Of a DNA stretch of 64,000 nt, positions 62,944-64,000 are shown piece after piece. Under the pieces are notes generated by a model. The model did no database searches, was not told the origin of the DNA, and worked only from the letters and a program-made list of their open reading frames with translations. The DNA comes from Gallalistipes aquisgranensis (GTDB lineage Bacteria; Bacteroidota; Bacteroidia; Bacteroidales; Rikenellaceae), in NCBI RefSeq assembly GCF_014982715.1, contig NZ_JADCJY010000002.1, positions 372,001 to 436,000 on the forward strand. The letters run 5' to 3'. Every line of letters begins with the position of its first letter. The first letter of the stretch is position 1. The position numbers and the translations under genes are program-made.

Positions 62944-62951
62944 TACATTTG
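62944..62951 (+). promoter_or_regulatory. Bacteroidota -7 element for the ABC transporter operon
   Basis: TACATTTG matches TAnnTTTG, 25 bp before the ATG at 62977. Confidence 0.5.
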
Positions 62952-62976
62952 TTCCGGATCGGAAATATCGTACCCC

Positions 62977-63897
62977 ATGGAGATAGTCAGAGTAGAGCAC
63001 GTAACCAAACAATATGCCGGACACAAGGCGCTGGACGATGTTTCCCTTTCGATTCCCGAGGGTTGCGTCTACGGTCTGCTGGGTCCCAACGGAGCGGGCA
63101 AGACGACCCTGATCCGCATCATCAACCGCATCACGGCGCCCGACAGCGGCACGGTCTGGCTCGACGGCCGCCCGTTGCAGCCGGACGATGTCTACCGCAT
63201 CGGCTACCTGCCCGAGGAACGGGGCTTGTACAAGAAGATGAAGGTGGGCGAACAGGCTGTCTATTTCGCCCGGCTCAAGGGGCTTTCGCGCCGCGAGGCC
63301 ACGCTGCGCCTGCGGGAATGGTTCGACCGTTTCGGCATCCGTCCCTGGTGGAACAGACGCGTGGAGGAGCTCAGCAAGGGAATGGCCCAGAAGATACAGT
63401 TCATCGTGACGGTGCTCCACCGGCCGCGGCTGCTCATCTTCGACGAGCCTTTCAGCGGTTTCGACCCGATCAATGCCAACCTGCTCAAGACGGAGATTCT
63501 CCGGCTGAAGGAGGAGGGCGCCACCGTGATCTTTTCGACCCACAACATGTCCTCGGTCGAGGAGATATGCGACCATATCACGCTGATAAACCGTTCCCGC
63601 AATATCCTCAGCGGCCGGGTGGAGGAGATCCGCCACCGTTACGGGGAGAATCTGTTCCAGATCGACTTCCTCGGTGACGGGGATGCCCTGCGCCGGGTGC
63701 TGGAGGAGCGCTTCGGCGCGGTGGAGGAGGGCGGAGCTTCGTCGCTCTACGGTTCGTTGCGGGTGCGCCTCGAGGGGGCCGACCGGGTCCGGGAGCTGCT
63801 CGCCCTGGCCAACGACCGGGTCTCTGTGCGCGGTTTTCGGGAGATCATTCCGGGTATGAACGACATATTCATCAAGGCGGTCGAAGGTAAACTGTAA
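62977..63897 (+). CDS. ABC transporter ATP-binding protein (NatA-like)
   Basis: A 306-residue ATPase of the ABC-2 exporter class. Walker A is GPNGAGKTT, the signature is LSKGMAQKIQ, Walker B is LLIFDEPFSGFDP and the switch His is in STHNM. The C-terminal about 80 residues are the DUF4162-like extension seen in NatA-type subunits. The ATG at 62977 gives the standard MEIVRVEHVTKQY start. It is followed after 10 bp by its permease gene. The cargo is unknown (sodium, drug or lipid-linked export are all known for relatives). Confidence 0.93.
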   Translation: MEIVRVEHVTKQYAGHKALDDVSLSIPEGCVYGLLGPNGAGKTTLIRIINRITAPDSGTVWLDGRPLQPDDVYRIGYLPEERGLYKKMKVGEQAVYFARLKGLSRREATLRLREWFDRFGIRPWWNRRVEELSKGMAQKIQFIVTVLHRPRLLIFDEPFSGFDPINANLLKTEILRLKEEGATVIFSTHNMSSVEEICDHITLINRSRNILSGRVEEIRHRYGENLFQIDFLGDGDALRRVLEERFGAVEEGGASSLYGSLRVRLEGADRVRELLALANDRVSVRGFREIIPGMNDIFIKAVEGKL

Positions 63898-63907
63898 ACA
63901 GGACAAG

Positions 63908-64000
63908 ATGGGAAAAACAGGCATAATCGTCGCAAGGGAATTCAACGAGCGGGTGCGCAAGCGCAGTTTCATTCTCACCACGATTCTCACCCCGCTGCTG
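63908..64000 (+). CDS. ABC-2 permease subunit (3' end outside window)
   Basis: Only the first 31 codons are in the window: MGKTGIIVAREFNERVRKRS followed by FILTTILTPLL, the start of the first membrane helix. The cytosolic amphipathic REF/ERVRKRSF segment is typical of NatB/ABC-2 type permeases. Its position 10 bp after the ATPase gene supports this as the membrane partner. Confidence 0.85.
   Translation, partial: MGKTGIIVAREFNERVRKRSFILTTILTPLL

Noticed and set aside
1-64000. CRISPR arrays, tRNA/rRNA genes, transposases or prophage genes
   Set aside because: I looked through the intergenic stretches and the translated proteins and saw no regularly spaced repeats, cloverleaf candidates, or transposase/integrase motifs. 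The small intergenic total leaves little room for missed RNA genes, but short ncRNAs cannot be excluded by eye.

Overview
This is a GC-rich chromosomal segment from a member of the Bacteroidota, probably a gut Rikenellaceae/Alistipes-like organism. The phylum call rests on a SusC/SusD pair, a hybrid two-component sensor, S46 dipeptidyl-peptidase, DUF4837 and many TAnnTTTG promoter elements in front of genes. The genus is inference. I see no tRNA, rRNA, insertion sequence, integrase or CRISPR array. Both window ends cut through genes.

Left part (1-19.35 kb): housekeeping and envelope genes. These are a PfkB kinase (5' cut) and folB, a B12-dependent ribonucleotide reductase, a DUF4837 lipoprotein, a polysaccharide deacetylase, efp, a zinc alcohol dehydrogenase that has lost its catalytic domain, a DUF4435/GNAT pair, a SUI1-like factor coupled to a large predicted envelope metallopeptidase, PBP1A, asd, sppA and an Mrp-type ATPase.

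At 19.35-19.75 kb lies a gene-free stretch rich in DnaA-box-like 9-mers. Across it the G/C strand bias of the + strand flips from C-rich to G-rich, independently of gene direction. I read this as a candidate replication origin. Eleven kb to the right, next to mnmG, a 36-bp perfect palindrome contains a match to the chromosomal parS consensus, which fits an origin-proximal location.

20-39 kb: nadA, a GH3 lipoprotein, an acyltransferase interrupted by one in-frame amber codon, a TonB receptor, DPP7, glnS, and the tightly packed minus-strand run pheS-TPR-envC-ybeY-mnmG, then a patatin/outer-membrane phospholipase.

39.5-61.4 kb: a polysaccharide utilisation locus. A hybrid two-component regulator (HTCS) is transcribed away from a run of nine minus-strand genes: a fimbrillin/FISUMP-type surface lipoprotein, a clan GH-A hydrolase, SusC, SusD, two tandem paralogous secreted proteins of unknown function, a parallel beta-helix protein resembling GH110, a GH3 enzyme and a GH89 alpha-N-acetylglucosaminidase. 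The enzyme set points to a host-type glycan carrying alpha-GlcNAc, and possibly alpha-Gal, caps. HTCS would sense a released fragment, SusCD and the lipoproteins would bind and import, and the exo-enzymes would trim.

Right end (61.4-64 kb): dCMP deaminase and manA on the minus strand, then the start of an ABC exporter operon.
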